From Bidens hawaiensis (taxonomy: Eukaryota; Streptophyta; Magnoliopsida; Asterales; Asteraceae), in contig JAIQDT010000231.1 in the NCBI GenBank assembly GCA_021521415.1, forward strand, positions 124,001 to 188,000: a stretch of 64,000 bases of DNA, written 5' to 3'. Made by a program: the position numbers and the translations under genes. This document shows positions 11,192-22,253 of this stretch, one piece after another. Position 1 is the first letter of the stretch; every line of letters starts with the position of its first letter. Below the pieces are notes generated by a model. The model was not told where the DNA came from. It searched no databases and saw only the letters and a list, made by a program, of their open reading frames with translations.

Positions 11192-12772
11192 ATGGCTGAG
11201 AGCAGGAAACTTCAGATTGAGAAGTTTGATGGTAGAGACGTTGGTTGGTGGAAAATGCAAATAGAGGATTTGCTGGTTCAGAAGGATTTGGACATGGTAT
11301 TGGGTGAAAGACCGGAGAAGATACAACCAGATGAGTGGGAAACTTTGGATAAGAAAGCCAAGGAAGTGATTAGATTGTCGTTATCGAAGGATGTTGTGTT
11401 CAACATCTTGAAGGAAATCATAGCGCGCGGGATAATGAATGCATTGTTTAATATGTACGAGAAGCCTTCGGCAGCTAATAAGGTTTTCTTGATTCGTGAA
11501 TTGGTGAACACGAAGATGAAAGAATGAAGTTCAGTTACAGTGCACATCAACAATTTTAACTCGATTTTGTCAAGACTTGGGTCAGTTAGTATCAAATTCA
11601 AGGATGAGGTTCAGGCTCTACTACTGTTATCATCCTTGCCTGATAGCTGGTCGGGAACTGTTATAGCGATTACTAGTTCTACCAGCGAGTTCACTTTTGA
11701 TGGGATTCGGGATCTTATTCTAGGCAAAGACGTTAAACGAAGAAATTCAGGTGAATCATCGGGTGATTTAATGTATGCTGGAAGAGGAAGAAAAAATAAC
11801 AGAGGTAGTGGGAGCGGGAATAGGAAAAGGAGTCAGTCTAGGACTCGGAAGGATGTGGTATGTTGGAACTGTAACGAGACGGGACACTTTAGGAATCAGT
11901 GTTCGAATGATAAGAATGAAAAGAAAGAAGTCAACACAGCAGAAAAATACTCAGAGGACGAGGCTTTAGTTCTTAGTGTTGAGGGTAATGTTGATTCCTG
12001 GGTCATGGATTCTGGTGCTTCATTTCATGCAACCCACAGCAGTGAAGCATTGCAGAATTTGAAGGAAGGTGATTTTGGTAAGGTTAGACCGGCGAACAAT
12101 GATGTTCTTGATGTTACGGGCATGGGTGACATGAATTTAGTTACTTCAGTCGGTTCATGGACCTTGAAGGATGTCAGAGTGATTCCAAGCTTAAAGAAAA
12201 AGTTTATTTCTGATGGGCTGTTGGATGAACAGGGGCATGAAGTTAAATTTGGGAACAGGCAGTGGAAAGTTGTTAAGGGAAATCTTGTCATAGCTCGAGG
12301 AAGAAAGAGGGGTTCGTTGTATATGGTCAGTTTATCGTCTGAGGGAGTGACCGACCCAGTTCAGAAGAAGACCAAAGTTCGGTTCATAGAGTCTAGTGGG
12401 TAGAAGAAGGTTTGTTTTGCAGGAGATAAAACCAGAGCCACATGTCAGATTCAGGTTAAACGTGCTAGAAAAGGTTCAGAGAAACCAATCAGGAGTTTTC
12501 GTGGCAGTGGGAGCACTGGTAGTCGACCAGTCAAAGCTTTAGCCAAAGTTACCAGACGGTGGGTTAAGAGAACCAGTGTTTCAGCGGTTAAAGTCTCTCC
12601 AGAAGATTACCTGCTTAATATGGAGAGTGTTGTTTGTTCTCAAGGTATTCCAGGATTCGACAGTTCGTGTAAGTGGGAGCCGGTAGGGATAGAGAACGAG
12701 TTAGTGGCATTGGTAGCCATGACTGATGTGTTGGAGCTCGAGGGAGCTTCAACGGGCATTCAGGTTAACTGA
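11192..12772 (+). pseudogene. gag: copia-2 gag-protease with unknown C-terminal tail, two in-frame stops
   Basis: One continuous frame of about 527 codons broken by TGA at 11525-11527 (probably a Gly codon originally, since the surrounding KMKE...SSVTVHINNFNS fits a gag helix) and TAG at 12401-12403. Start ATG 11192 (MAESRKLQIEKFDG). Order: copia gag domain, basic linker, CCHC knuckle CWNCNETGHFRNQC (about 11860-11901), protease active site DSGASFHATH (about 12007), and a short pre-integrase-like segment (GSLYMVSL). After the TAG about 123 further codons stay open to a TGA at 12770-12772. This basic, Ser/Arg-rich then acidic tail (SPEDYLLNMESVV) is not integrase and I do not recognise it. Pol is absent. 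Confidence 0.85.
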
Positions 12773-12874
12773 TGAGAAGGCAGATGCAACCAGGAAGACG
12801 AGGAAGATTATAAGAGGTACAAGTGATCATAATGGAAGGCAGTTTGAAGATTATCAACCCTCCAAGTGTGAGAT

Positions 12875-12951
12875 TGTTGGGTTTATGGAGGCTTAATTGG
12901 GCCCAGGTTAGAAGACATCTTTTGTGGCAGACTAATTAAATTAAGAGTTGT
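12875..12951 (+). repeat. copia-2 3' LTR, left part
   Basis: First 77 bp of the 3' LTR (TGTTGGGTTTATGG), up to and including GTTGT (12947-12951), the target site duplicated by the gypsy insertion. Confidence 0.93.
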
Positions 12952-13030
12952 TGTGACACCCGGTAAATTCCCAATCCCCTAAACTAAGTAATCAACCTAA
13001 TAATTAGGTGATTGTAAATATGATGCGCGC

Positions 13031-13230
13031 CATGTTAGTCAGCGCGTGCATTTGTTATGTGCGCCCTGCGCGAGCGCGCCATGTTAGTCAGCGCGTGCAT
13101 TTGTTATGTGCGCCCTGCGCGAGCGCGCCATGTTAGTCAGCGCGTGCATTTGTTATGTGCGCCCTGCGCGAGCGCACCATGTTAAGAACCAGCGTGAGCA
13201 TATGTTATATGCGCCATGCGTGAATGTTTT
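13031..13230 (+). repeat. 49-bp GC-rich tandem repeat in LTR U3
   Basis: Three identical units start at 13031, 13080 and 13129 (CATGTTAGTCAGCGCGTGCA at the head, CCTGCGCGAGCGCGC near the end), followed by a diverged fourth. It lies about 700 bp upstream of the TATA box and is duplicated in the 3' LTR at 20029, 20078 and 20127. An enhancer role is possible but not shown. Confidence 0.9.
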
Positions 13231-13894
13231 GGCTTTATGTTTTCATGTAACTTAACGTTATGTTGTCTATGGGTTGACCATCCCGCATGATGCTAAGGCG
13301 GGTGCATCCTACATCGTTTATGCGCGTGCGGAAGGGAACTAACCTCCCCGCATGGCGGGAACATTGAGAGCTAGTTTGTCTGAAGCTCCAAGATGGAATT
13401 GACTTCAACATGACTGATCACTATGTTGAAATACCAAGACCACCTGGAGAATCTACAAATGAAACTCAATGTCCCTAACTGCGAGAAGGTTACGCACCTA
13501 CCCGCAGCAAAGAAATGTCCTTCACGCAGAAAGCTATGCGCACAAAGTGATGCGCACAGAACACTTAGTCTATTCTCCAGACATAAGGAGATTACTCCCG
13601 CCCAAAAGGAAACAGTAGCGTGTTTCAGAGATTTTCCACTTTTTTTTTACTGTACACTGACAAAAGTACCTGAAAAAGCACACTGTAACATGAAAAGTCA
13701 ACTGTCAGCCACCCTATTCTCACCAACCCCAGACCTGCATGTCCTGTCCAAATCAAATCAAGATCTTTTGTCCACTCCTCCACTTTTAAGTAAACAATAA
13801 ACAATAATAATTTCCATACTTTATCATCATTACACCTAGATATGAAAAGATTTCAATCCCCTAAAGCAAGGGATTGTGTTCCCTTGAGTTTGCC

Positions 13895-13900
13895 TATAAA
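13895..13900 (+). promoter_or_regulatory. TATA box of the Tekay-like LTR
   Basis: TATAAA, in the sequence TTTGCCTATAAATTTG. Transcription would start near 13925-13935, placing the hairpin array in the RNA leader. The same box lies at 20893-20898 in the 3' LTR. Confidence 0.65.
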
Positions 13901-14168
13901 TTTGTAACCTAAATTATCACCCAAAACACACTTCAAAGAACTACAAACTTGCACTAATCCTCTCCCAAGCATCCGTTGTTTCCAGCTCCGATCCTGTTAC
14001 TAGGTAAGCCGAGAATATAACCTTGAGACCTACTATCCAACCCTTATATTCTCCTATTTCTTGATCTTAATATATATACTTGTTATTTAATCGTATTCTA
14101 GACCTTCGATTCCGAGGCCAACACCAAGAAAACCCGAATCTCGATTAATCCCTTAACAAGAACCACAG

Positions 14169-14932
14169 GTGAGTCTCACAGCCCCTATTTTCACTGTTTT
14201 CACTATTTTTAAACTGTTTTCGGGGCGAGGGACACGTACTTAAATAATGTTTTATCATGGTATACTTACAAGCTATGCAAGCGATTATGTGTTTAAGTTA
14301 TGTTTCATGATGAGTAATGCAAACGGTTATCTAAGGTTTTCGATGTATGTGCGCTAGAACTCGAGTAAGTGATCACTTTACCATTGGAACTCTAAGGGTA
14401 GGGACTGCTGGTTTGATCCACCCACTCGTAGGGGTCGCACCTCTTTGCATGGACGAGTGCCTAGTATGGTCATGGGGCAGTACTATGGGTTTGAACCCGC
14501 TCGTAGGGGTCGCGCCTCTTTGCATGGACGAGCGCCTTGTTTTCCGGCACAACGTCCGCGCGTAACCCGCGGGACGGTATTATTATTTTAGCTCGTAGTG
14601 GCAGCGCCACTTTGCATGGACGAGCACATGTTCCTGAAACGTTCGCGCGTAACCCGCGGGACGGTATTACTTATTTTAGCTCGTAGTGGCAGCGCCACTT
14701 TGCATAGACGAGCACAGTTCCCAGAAATGTTCGCGCGTAACCCGCGGAACGATTTTATCAGAATATGTTGATATAACTATGTCTTACCAAGCATGTGTTT
14801 TAATGATGCTATCAGAATTATGTTTCAGAATGATTTGTATCAAGATTATGATGCAATACGATTTATCAAGTTACTAAGACTTGTGAACTCACTCAGTTTA
14901 TACTGATTCAAATGTTTTTACGTGTCTTTCAG
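14169..14932 (+). other. Putative leader intron inside the LTR
   Basis: Donor-like ACAG|GTGAGT (GT at 14169-14170) and acceptor-like GTGTCTTTCAG|G (AG at 14931-14932), with a possible branch point CTGAT near 14903. Inside: CCCC (14182-14185) and GGGG (14222-14225) closing a T-rich loop, four tandem hairpins, then AACTCACT followed by the hairpin CAGTTTATACTG (14894-14905). The same order occurs in unrelated LTR sequences at 52260-53321 and, on minus, 45296-45750. Splicing is inferred, not shown. Confidence 0.45.
14424..14713 (+). repeat. Array of four structurally conserved 35-nt hairpins
   Basis: Hairpins at 14424-14458, 14499-14533, 14591-14625 and 14679-14713. Each has a 6-bp outer stem (ACTCGT/ACGAGT in the first, GCTCGT/ACGAGC in the rest), a 6-bp inner stem with a 3-nt loop (AGGGGT/ACCTCT, AGGGGT/GCCTCT, AGTGGC/GCCACT twice) and a 3' bulge TTGCATGG or TTGCATAG. 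Sequence changes keep pairing. Units three and four are followed by CGCGCGTAACCCGCGGGACG-like blocks. Confidence 0.85.
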
Positions 14933-15252
14933 GAGATAACTAGGTAGCGCATGGAGTCACACTTAGAGCACCTCACGCTGAACATCTAAACTAGCTTTTT
15001 GGAAGATTTTAGTTCTATCCCTTCGATGCGCGTGGTTGTTCCCGCCGCGCATGGGGATATGGCGTGGAAATCTTCAATAATTTTTATACTTGGATGTTTT
15101 TATAATTTTTAAACAATGTAATGTATTTGTATTAAACTTTTCATGCGCAATGAAAATCTTACTTTGAATGTTTGCAATGGCCCGTGCTTAAGTATCAATT
15201 CCCACTCGCGCGCGCCCGGCTGTTTCCGCCGCTCAGGGCCGGGTGTGACAGA

Positions 15253-15266
15253 TTGGTATCAGAGCA
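15253..15266 (+). promoter_or_regulatory. Gypsy primer-binding site
   Basis: TTGGTATCAGAGCA two bases after the LTR end; complementary to initiator tRNA-Met. Confidence 0.92.
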
Positions 15267-15472
15267 CTGGTTATAGCGAACTAGGAAAAGAAGTTTTAAC
15301 CTAGACTATAACCGTTGGGGAATCGCATGAAATATTTTTCAAAGAAAATACTTTCAAAAGAAACTATACACACACTTAGGAACACGGGTCACACTGTCTA
15401 GTAAATAATGATAACATTATGTGCTCAGAGTACATGCGCTAAGTCTGATATTTTCACTCTTTTAAAGCGAGA

Positions 15473-18400
15473 ATGCCTCCAACTAAAGCCAAAGGAATTA
15501 CCATGACACCCGAGGAACTCGCGGAAATAATCGCGCAAGCGATTGCGGCACATGAGGCCAGCAAGGCCGAATCAAGTCAGGGTCGTCAGAATGAGACCCC
15601 AGAACCCGAATCAGGAGCCTTGGACAAAGGATGCTCCTATAAGACATTCATGGCCTGTAAGCCTTGGCCATTCAAGGGAACCGAAGGGGCCATTGGGCTC
15701 TACAACTGGATTGACAAGATGGAGACAGTTCTCTCCATTAGCGGATGTAGTGAGAACCAGAAGGTCCTTTACGCGACCTGTATGTTCCAAGAGGCAGCTT
15801 CGTCTTGGTGGAAGCTTCAAACGAAAACATTGGGGCGAGAAGTTGCTCTCCACAAGACCTGGGAGGAACTGAAGGAGATGATGATGAGGAAGTTCTGCTC
15901 TCGCGCAGAAATCCAGAGTCTACAACAGGAATTCTGGAACCACACCATGGTAGGAACGGATATCGACGCCTACAACAACCGGTTCAACGAACTTTGCCAG
16001 TTGGTGCCAGATATGGCAAACACGGAGGAAAAGAAGATCGAGAGGTATATTTTTGGGTTACCTCCTGTTGTTAGGGTTCCGCTCAACGCCGCAGCGCCTC
16101 CAACCTTTGATGAGGCGGTAGCGCGGGCCATTACCCTTACAAGGGATACGATCCGTGCAGGTATGTTGACTACGCGCGGAATCGAGCAGCGAACCTCTGA
16201 TCCCAAAAGGAAATGGAACTCTCACCACCGAGGGTCCGACACCAAGCAGCCACCGTTCAAGAAGCAGGAAAGCGCAAGGGTTTACGCGATTCAGGCCGCG
16301 GAGCCACCACGAAAAGGATACAGCGGGCCTCGCCCATGGTGCAACAAATGCAAGTATCACCACGAGGGTGAATGCGCAAGAATCGAATGTGCCAAATGTG
16401 GCAGACCAGGGCACAAGACGATGAATTGCCGTGTCAGAGAAGCTGGAGCAAGCGACAACTGCTACGCATGCGGGAAGCCAGGGCATTTTAGTCGGGATTG
16501 CCCGCAAAAGGGAAACCAAGCTCGCGGAAGAGCTTTTGTGATCGGCGCAGGCGAAGCTAAAGAAGAGCCGAATGTGGTAACCGGTACGTTTTTGCTTAAC
16601 GGACATTTTGCATCTGTCTTATTTGATACTGGCGCTGACCTAAGTTTTATATCCCCTGAGTTTAAAGACTCCCTAGGCCTAGCAACCAGTAGACTAGACA
16701 CGCCTTATACTATAGAACTAGCCAATGGTAGGCAGTTATGCGCGAACGAAAGAACTGAACAATGTGTTATAGTCATGGGAGGTCACGGGTTCAATATTAA
16801 CTTGTTGCCAATAGACTTGGGAAGTTTTGACATTGTGGTAGGTATGGATTGGTTAGTCGAGAACCGCGCGGAAGTTATTTGCCATGAGAAGCAGGTTCGG
16901 ATCCCACTGTTGAACGGAGAAACCTTGGTAATTCAAGGGGAAAGAAGGGGAGTTGCGACGAAACTGATTTCGTGCCTAAAGGCGCGAAAGTGCCTAAGGA
17001 AAGGGTGCTACGCCTTCCTGGCGCATGTCGTAGAGAAGAAAGGAGATGAGCGAAGAATTGAAGACTTACCAGTAGTGCGCGAATTTCCAGAAGTTTTTCC
17101 TGAAGATTTGCCCGGATTACCGCCGCCGCGACAAGTCGAGTTTCGTATTGATTTAGTCCCAGGAGCTGCGCCAGTAGCTCGAGCGCCTTATCGACTAGCT
17201 CCATCTGAGATGCAAGAGCTATCCAATCAGTTACAGGAACTATTGGATAAGGGTTTCATACGCCCAAGCTTTTCACCTTGGGGAGCTCCAGTACTGTTTG
17301 TTAAGAAGAAGGATGGTTCGTTCAGAATGTGTATTGACTACAGGGAACTGAACAAGCTGACAGTCAAGAATCGGTACCCCTTACCGAGGATTGACGACTT
17401 ATTTGACCAGTTGCAGGGATCCAGTTATTATTCGAAGATAGATCTACGGTCAGGATACCACCAACTTAGGGTCCATGAGGAAGATGTGCCGAAAACAGCC
17501 TTCCGAACTAGATACGGCCATTATGAGTTCTTAGTAATGCCTTTCGGGCTAACTAATGCGCCGGCTGTGTTCATGGATCTGATGAACCGCGTGTGCAAAC
17601 CATACTTGGACAAATTTGTGATTGTGTTTATAGATGATATTCTGATTTACTCACGGACCAAGGCCGAGCATGAGCAACACCTGAGATTGATTTTGGAATT
17701 GTTGAGGAAAGAAAAGTTGTATGCGAAGTTTTCCAAGTGCGAGTTTTGGCTTAGAGAAGTTCACTTTCTCGGTCACGTTGTAAACGAGAAAGGAATTCAC
17801 GTTGATCCTTCCAAAGTCAAGGCCATCGAAAACTGGGAAGCGCCAAAAACCCCAACTGAGGTGAGGCAATTCCTAGGACTAGCTGGCTACTATCGACGCT
17901 TCATTGAGAACTTCTCCAAAATAGCTCTACCTCTGACCGCGCTAACTCAGAAAGACAAGAAGTTTGTTTGGGGCGAAAATCAGGAAACAGCATTTCAAAT
18001 GTTGAAACAGAAGTTATGTAGTGCGCCAATTTTGTCTTTGCCCGAGGGGATGGATGACATTGTTGTTTACTGCGACGCTTCACATCAGGGACTTGGATGT
18101 GTCCTTATGCAGCGAGACAAAGTCATAGCGTATGCCTCACGCCAACTCAAGACCAATGAAAAGAACTACACAACGCATGATTTAGAACTTGGAGCGGTTG
18201 TCTTCGCGCTAAAGATTTGGCGCCATTACCTCTATGGTACAAAGTGTATAATCTTTACGGATCACAAGAGCCTTCAGCATATATTTGATCAAAAGGATTT
18301 AAACATGAGGCAACGAAGATGGGTGGAGTTGTTGAACGATTATGATTGTGAGATTAAGTACCACCCTGGAAAGGCGAATGTGGTAGCAGACGCGCTAAGT

Positions 18401-19915
18401 AGGAAGGAGCGAATAAAAACGCTACGAGTCAAGGCTCTAAGGTTGACCATTCGCGCAGATCTCTCTACCCGCATCCGAGACGCTCAGCAAGAAGCCTTGA
18501 AACCAGAGTTTGTTAAAAACGAATGCCTTGGGGGTATGGTTAAGAATTTGGAACTTAAAGAGAACGGCAATCTATATTTCGCTAACCGCATATGGGTCCC
18601 TCTCAAGGGAGGATTGCGCGAGCAGGTATTGAACGAAGCTCACAAGACGCGGTATTCCGTACATCCTGGCGCAGACAAGATGTACCAAGATGTTAAAACG
18701 CTGTATTGGTGGCCCAATCTTAAAGGCGCCATCGCGACGTATGTCAGTAAGTGCCTGACGTGTTCGAAGGTAAAGGCTGAATACCAGAAACCATCAGGGT
18801 TGCTTCAACAGCCAGAAATTCCCATGTGGAAGTGGGAACAAATCTCTATGGACTTCATCACCAAACTGCCAAGGACACCTGGGGGTTATGACACAATATG
18901 GGTTATTGTGGATCGGCTAACTAAGTCAGCGCACTTCCTGCCTATCAAGGAAACCGATAAGATGGAAAAGTTAGCCCGACTGTATATTCGAGAAGTAGTT
19001 TCAAAACATGGAGTCCCAGTGTCCATCATTTCTGATAGAGATAGTCGGTTCACATCAAGGTTTTGGAGATCGTTACAAGGGGCTTTAGGTACTCGTCTTG
19101 ACATGAGTACGGCATATCATCCTCAAACGGATGGGCAAAGCGAGCGAACAATCCAGACATTGGAAGATATGCTACGCGCGTGCGCAATCGATTTCGAAGG
19201 TAGCTGGGATACTCATCTCCCATTGGTTGAATTTTCTTACAACAACAGCTATCACACAAGCATTAAGGCTGCGCCGTTCGAAGCTTTGTATGGGCGCAAG
19301 TGTAGATCCCCACTGTGCTGGGCTGAAGTAGGTGACAAGCAAATGACTGGTCCAGAGTTGATCCAAGAAACAACAGACAAGATTTTTCAGATAAGGGATC
19401 GCCTTAAGACAGCGCGCGACAGACAGAAGAGCTACGCAGATGTGCGAAGGAAACCATTGGAATTTCAAGTAGGGGATAAAGTACTTTTGAAAGTCTCTCC
19501 ATGGAAAGGAGTCCCCCGTTTCGGCAAGCGAGGAAAGTTGAATCCGCGCTTCATTGGACCATTCGAGATCCTGGAAAGGATCGGTCCGGTTGCTTATAAA
19601 CTCCGTTTACCCGCCGAACTCAGTGGAGTTCATGATACGTTTCATGTGTCCAACCTCAAAAAGTGCTTATCTGACGAAACGTTGATTTTGCCGTTGGAAG
19701 AGATTCACATCGACAAACAGCTGCACTTCGTAGAAGAACCTATAGCAGTAACCGATTGGAAAGAACAAAAGTTACGCAGGAGCAAAATCAAGTTAGTAAG
19801 GGTCCAATGGAACTCGAGGCGTGGGCCTGAATTCACTTGGGAAAGAGAAGACCAAATGCGCAAGAAATACCCACACCTCTTTCAGAACATGGCTTCTGCC
19901 AGCAACGTCTCCTAA
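15473..19915 (+). CDS. gag-pol: Gypsy gag-pol polyprotein, 1480 aa, intact
   Basis: Complete Ty3/gypsy polyprotein in one frame. Start ATG 15473 ([18 protein letters not shown]) gives the acidic/Ala-rich N-terminus usual in this family. Domains by approximate residue: gag 60-235; two CCHC knuckles, [14 protein letters not shown] (306) and [14 protein letters not shown] (330); aspartic protease [10 protein letters not shown] (384); RT with [10 protein letters not shown] (615) and catalytic FIDDILIYS (718); RNase H beginning [17 protein letters not shown] (863); integrase zinc domain [10 protein letters not shown]...CLTC (1055-1100); integrase core with Asp in [10 protein letters not shown], Asp in ISDRDSRF and Glu in GQSERTIQ (1125, 1187, 1223); and a short chromodomain-like end, [19 protein letters not shown] (1443-1462). 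All catalytic residues I can check are present. The stop at 19913 lies 25 bp before the polypurine tract. Expression would come from the 5' LTR. Confidence 0.97.
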   Translation: MPPTKAKGITMTPEELAEIIAQAIAAHEASKAESSQGRQNETPEPESGALDKGCSYKTFMACKPWPFKGTEGAIGLYNWIDKMETVLSISGCSENQKVLYATCMFQEAASSWWKLQTKTLGREVALHKTWEELKEMMMRKFCSRAEIQSLQQEFWNHTMVGTDIDAYNNRFNELCQLVPDMANTEEKKIERYIFGLPPVVRVPLNAAAPPTFDEAVARAITLTRDTIRAGMLTTRGIEQRTSDPKRKWNSHHRGSDTKQPPFKKQESARVYAIQAAEPPRKGYSGPRPWCNKCKYHHEGECARIECAKCGRPGHKTMNCRVREAGASDNCYACGKPGHFSRDCPQKGNQARGRAFVIGAGEAKEEPNVVTGTFLLNGHFASVLFDTGADLSFISPEFKDSLGLATSRLDTPYTIELANGRQLCANERTEQCVIVMGGHGFNINLLPIDLGSFDIVVGMDWLVENRAEVICHEKQVRIPLLNGETLVIQGERRGVATKLISCLKARKCLRKGCYAFLAHVVEKKGDERRIEDLPVVREFPEVFPEDLPGLPPPRQVEFRIDLVPGAAPVARAPYRLAPSEMQELSNQLQELLDKGFIRPSFSPWGAPVLFVKKKDGSFRMCIDYRELNKLTVKNRYPLPRIDDLFDQLQGSSYYSKIDLRSGYHQLRVHEEDVPKTAFRTRYGHYEFLVMPFGLTNAPAVFMDLMNRVCKPYLDKFVIVFIDDILIYSRTKAEHEQHLRLILELLRKEKLYAKFSKCEFWLREVHFLGHVVNEKGIHVDPSKVKAIENWEAPKTPTEVRQFLGLAGYYRRFIENFSKIALPLTALTQKDKKFVWGENQETAFQMLKQKLCSAPILSLPEGMDDIVVYCDASHQGLGCVLMQRDKVIAYASRQLKTNEKNYTTHDLELGAVVFALKIWRHYLYGTKCIIFTDHKSLQHIFDQKDLNMRQRRWVELLNDYDCEIKYHPGKANVVADALSRKERIKTLRVKALRLTIRADLSTRIRDAQQEALKPEFVKNECLGGMVKNLELKENGNLYFANRIWVPLKGGLREQVLNEAHKTRYSVHPGADKMYQDVKTLYWWPNLKGAIATYVSKCLTCSKVKAEYQKPSGLLQQPEIPMWKWEQISMDFITKLPRTPGGYDTIWVIVDRLTKSAHFLPIKETDKMEKLARLYIREVVSKHGVPVSIISDRDSRFTSRFWRSLQGALGTRLDMSTAYHPQTDGQSERTIQTLEDMLRACAIDFEGSWDTHLPLVEFSYNNSYHTSIKAAPFEALYGRKCRSPLCWAEVGDKQMTGPELIQETTDKIFQIRDRLKTARDRQKSYADVRRKPLEFQVGDKVLLKVSPWKGVPRFGKRGKLNPRFIGPFEILERIGPVAYKLRLPAELSGVHDTFHVSNLKKCLSDETLILPLEEIHIDKQLHFVEEPIAVTDWKEQKLRRSKIKLVRVQWNSRRGPEFTWEREDQMRKKYPHLFQNMASASNVS

Positions 19916-19940
19916 ATTTCGGGACGAAATTCGTTTAACG

Positions 19941-19949
19941 AGGGGAGAA
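19941..19949 (+). promoter_or_regulatory. Gypsy polypurine tract
   Basis: AGGGGAGAA directly before the 3' LTR. The preceding GGGACGAAATTCG is typical of chromovirus 3' ends. Confidence 0.9.
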
Positions 19950-22248
19950 TGTGACACCCGGTAAATTCCCAATCCCCTAAACTAAGTAATCAACCTAATA
20001 ATTAGGTGATTGTAAATATGATGCGCGCCATGTTAGTCAGCGCGTGCATTTGTTATGTGCGCCCTGCGCGAGCGCGCCATGTTAGTCAGCGCGTGCATTT
20101 GTTATGTGCGCCCTGCGCGAGCGCGCCATGTTAGTCAGCGCGTGCATTTGTTATGTGCGCCCTGCGCGAGCGCACCATGTTAAGAACCAGCGTGAGCATA
20201 TGTTATATGCGCCATGCGTGAATGTTTTGGCTTTATGTTTTCATGTAACTTAACGTTATGTTGTCTATGGGTTGACCATCCCGCATGATGCTAAGGCGGG
20301 TGCATCCTACATCGTTTATGCGCGTGCGGAAGGGAACTAACCTCCCCGCATGGCGGGAACATTGAGAGCTAGTTTGTCTGAAGCTCCAAGATGGAATTGA
20401 CTTCAACATGACTGATCACTATGTTGAAATACCAAGACCACCTGGAGAATCTACAAATGAAACTCAATGTCCCTAACTGCGAGAAGGTTACGCACCTACC
20501 CGCAGCAAAGAAATGTCCTTCACGCAGAAAGCTATGCGCACAAAGTGATGCGCACAGAACACTTAGTCTATTCTCCAGACATAAGGAGATTACTCCCGCC
20601 CAAAAGGAAACAGTAGCGTGTTTCAGAGATTTTCCACTTTTTTTTTACTGTACACTGACAAAAGTACCTGAAAAAGCACACTGTAACATGAAAAGTCAAC
20701 TGTCAGCCACCCTATTCTCACCAACCCCAGACCTGCATGTCCTGTCCAAATCAAATCAAGATCTTTTGTCCACTCCTCCACTTTTAAGTAAACAATAAAC
20801 AATAATAATTTCCATACTTTATCATCATTACACCTAGATATGAAAAGATTTCAATCCCCTAAAGCAAGGGATTGTGTTCCCTTGAGTTTGCCTATAAATT
20901 TGTAACCTAAATTATCACCCAAAACACACTTCAAAGAACTACAAACTTGCACTAATCCTCTCCCAAGCATCCGTTGTTTCCAGCTCCGATCCTGTTACTA
21001 GGTAAGCCGAGAATATAACCTTGAGACCTACTATCCAACCCTTATATTCTCCTATTTCTTGATCTTAATATATATACTTGTTATTTAATCGTATTCTAGA
21101 CCTTCGATTCCGAGGCCAACACCAAGAAAACCCGAATCTCGATTAATCCCTTAACAAGAACCACAGGTGAGTCTCACAGCCCCTATTTTCACTGTTTTCA
21201 CTATTTTTAAACTGTTTTCGGGGCGAGGGACACGTACTTAAATAATGTTTTATCATGGTATACTTACAAGCTATGCAAGCGATTATGTGTTTAAGTTATG
21301 TTTCATGATGAGTAATGCAAACGGTTATCTAAGGTTTTCGATGTATGTGCGCTAGAACTCGAGTAAGTGATCACTTTACCATTGGAACTCTAAGGGTAGG
21401 GACTGCTGGTTTGATCCACCCACTCGTAGGGGTCGCACCTCTTTGCATGGACGAGTGCCTAGTATGGTCATGGGGCAGTACTATGGGTTTGAACCCGCTC
21501 GTAGGGGTCGCGCCTCTTTGCATGGACGAGCGCCTTGTTTTCCGGCACAACGTCCGCGCGTAACCCGCGGGACGGTATTATTATTTTAGCTCGTAGTGGC
21601 AGCGCCACTTTGCATGGACGAGCACATGTTCCTGAAACGTTCGCGCGTAACCCGCGGGACGGTATTACTTATTTTAGCTCGTAGTGGCAGCGCCACTTTG
21701 CATAGACGAGCACAGTTCCCAGAAATGTTCGCGCGTAACCCGCGGAACGATTTTATCAGAATATGTTGATATAACTATGTCTTACCAAGCATGTGTTTTA
21801 ATGATGCTATCAGAATTATGTTTCAGAATGATTTGTATCAAGATTATGATGCAATACGATTTATCAAGTTACTAAGACTTGTGAACTCACTCAGTTTATA
21901 CTGATTCAAATGTTTTTACGTGTCTTTCAGGAGATAACTAGGTAGCGCATGGAGTCACACTTAGAGCACCTCACGCTGAACATCTAAACTAGCTTTTTGG
22001 AAGATTTTAGTTCTATCCCTTCGATGCGCGTGGTTGTTCCCGCTGCGCATGGGGATATGGCGTGGAAATCTTCAATAATTTTTATACTTGGATGTTTTTA
22101 TAATTTTTAAACAATGTAATGTATTTGTATTAAACTTTTCATGCGCAATGAAAATCTTACTTTGAATGTTTGCAATGGCCCGTGCTTAAGTATCAATTCC
22201 CACTCGCGCGCGCCCGGCTGTTTCCGCCGCTCAGGGCCGGGTGTGACA
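19950..22248 (+). repeat. Tekay-like gypsy 3' LTR
   Basis: 2299 bp, offset exactly 6998 bp from the 5' LTR and essentially identical, including the 49-bp repeats, TATA box, intron-like signals (21167-21930) and hairpin array (21422-21711). Confidence 0.97.
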
Positions 22249-22253
22249 GTTGT

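Larger units (their letters stand above)
12952..15250 (+). repeat. Tekay-like gypsy 5' LTR
   Basis: 2299 bp, TGTGACACCCGG...GGGTGTGACA. Contains a GC-rich 49-bp tandem repeat (13031-13178), TATA box (13895-13900), a putative leader intron (14169-14932) and an array of four 35-nt hairpins (14424-14713). The frame at 13423-13800 lies upstream of the TATA box and is probably not expressed. Confidence 0.97.
12952..22248 (+). mobile_element. Ty3/gypsy chromovirus, Tekay/Del-like, intact and very young
   Basis: A 9297-bp element with two 2299-bp LTRs, perfect target duplication GTTGT (12947-12951 and 22249-22253), tRNA-Met primer site, a single uninterrupted gag-pol frame of 1480 codons and a polypurine tract. 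Reading the two LTRs against each other I found one difference (C at about 15055, T at about 22043). Such near-identity means insertion in the very recent past, probably tens of thousands of years or less at usual plant substitution rates. The pol order RT-RNase H-integrase and the C-terminal chromodomain-like segment place it among chromoviruses. It may still be mobile. Confidence 0.96.

Noticed and set aside
13031..13230. CRISPR-like appearance of regularly spaced repeats
   Set aside because: Units are directly adjacent with no unique spacers, in a plant LTR.
13423..13800. 125-codon open frame, repeated at 20421-20798
   Set aside because: It lies in U3 of both LTRs upstream of the TATA box and shows no domain. 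Its identity in the two LTRs follows from their youth, not from coding constraint.
15543..19468. Many overlapping frames on both strands inside the gypsy polyprotein
   Set aside because: Shadows of the intact 1480-codon frame.
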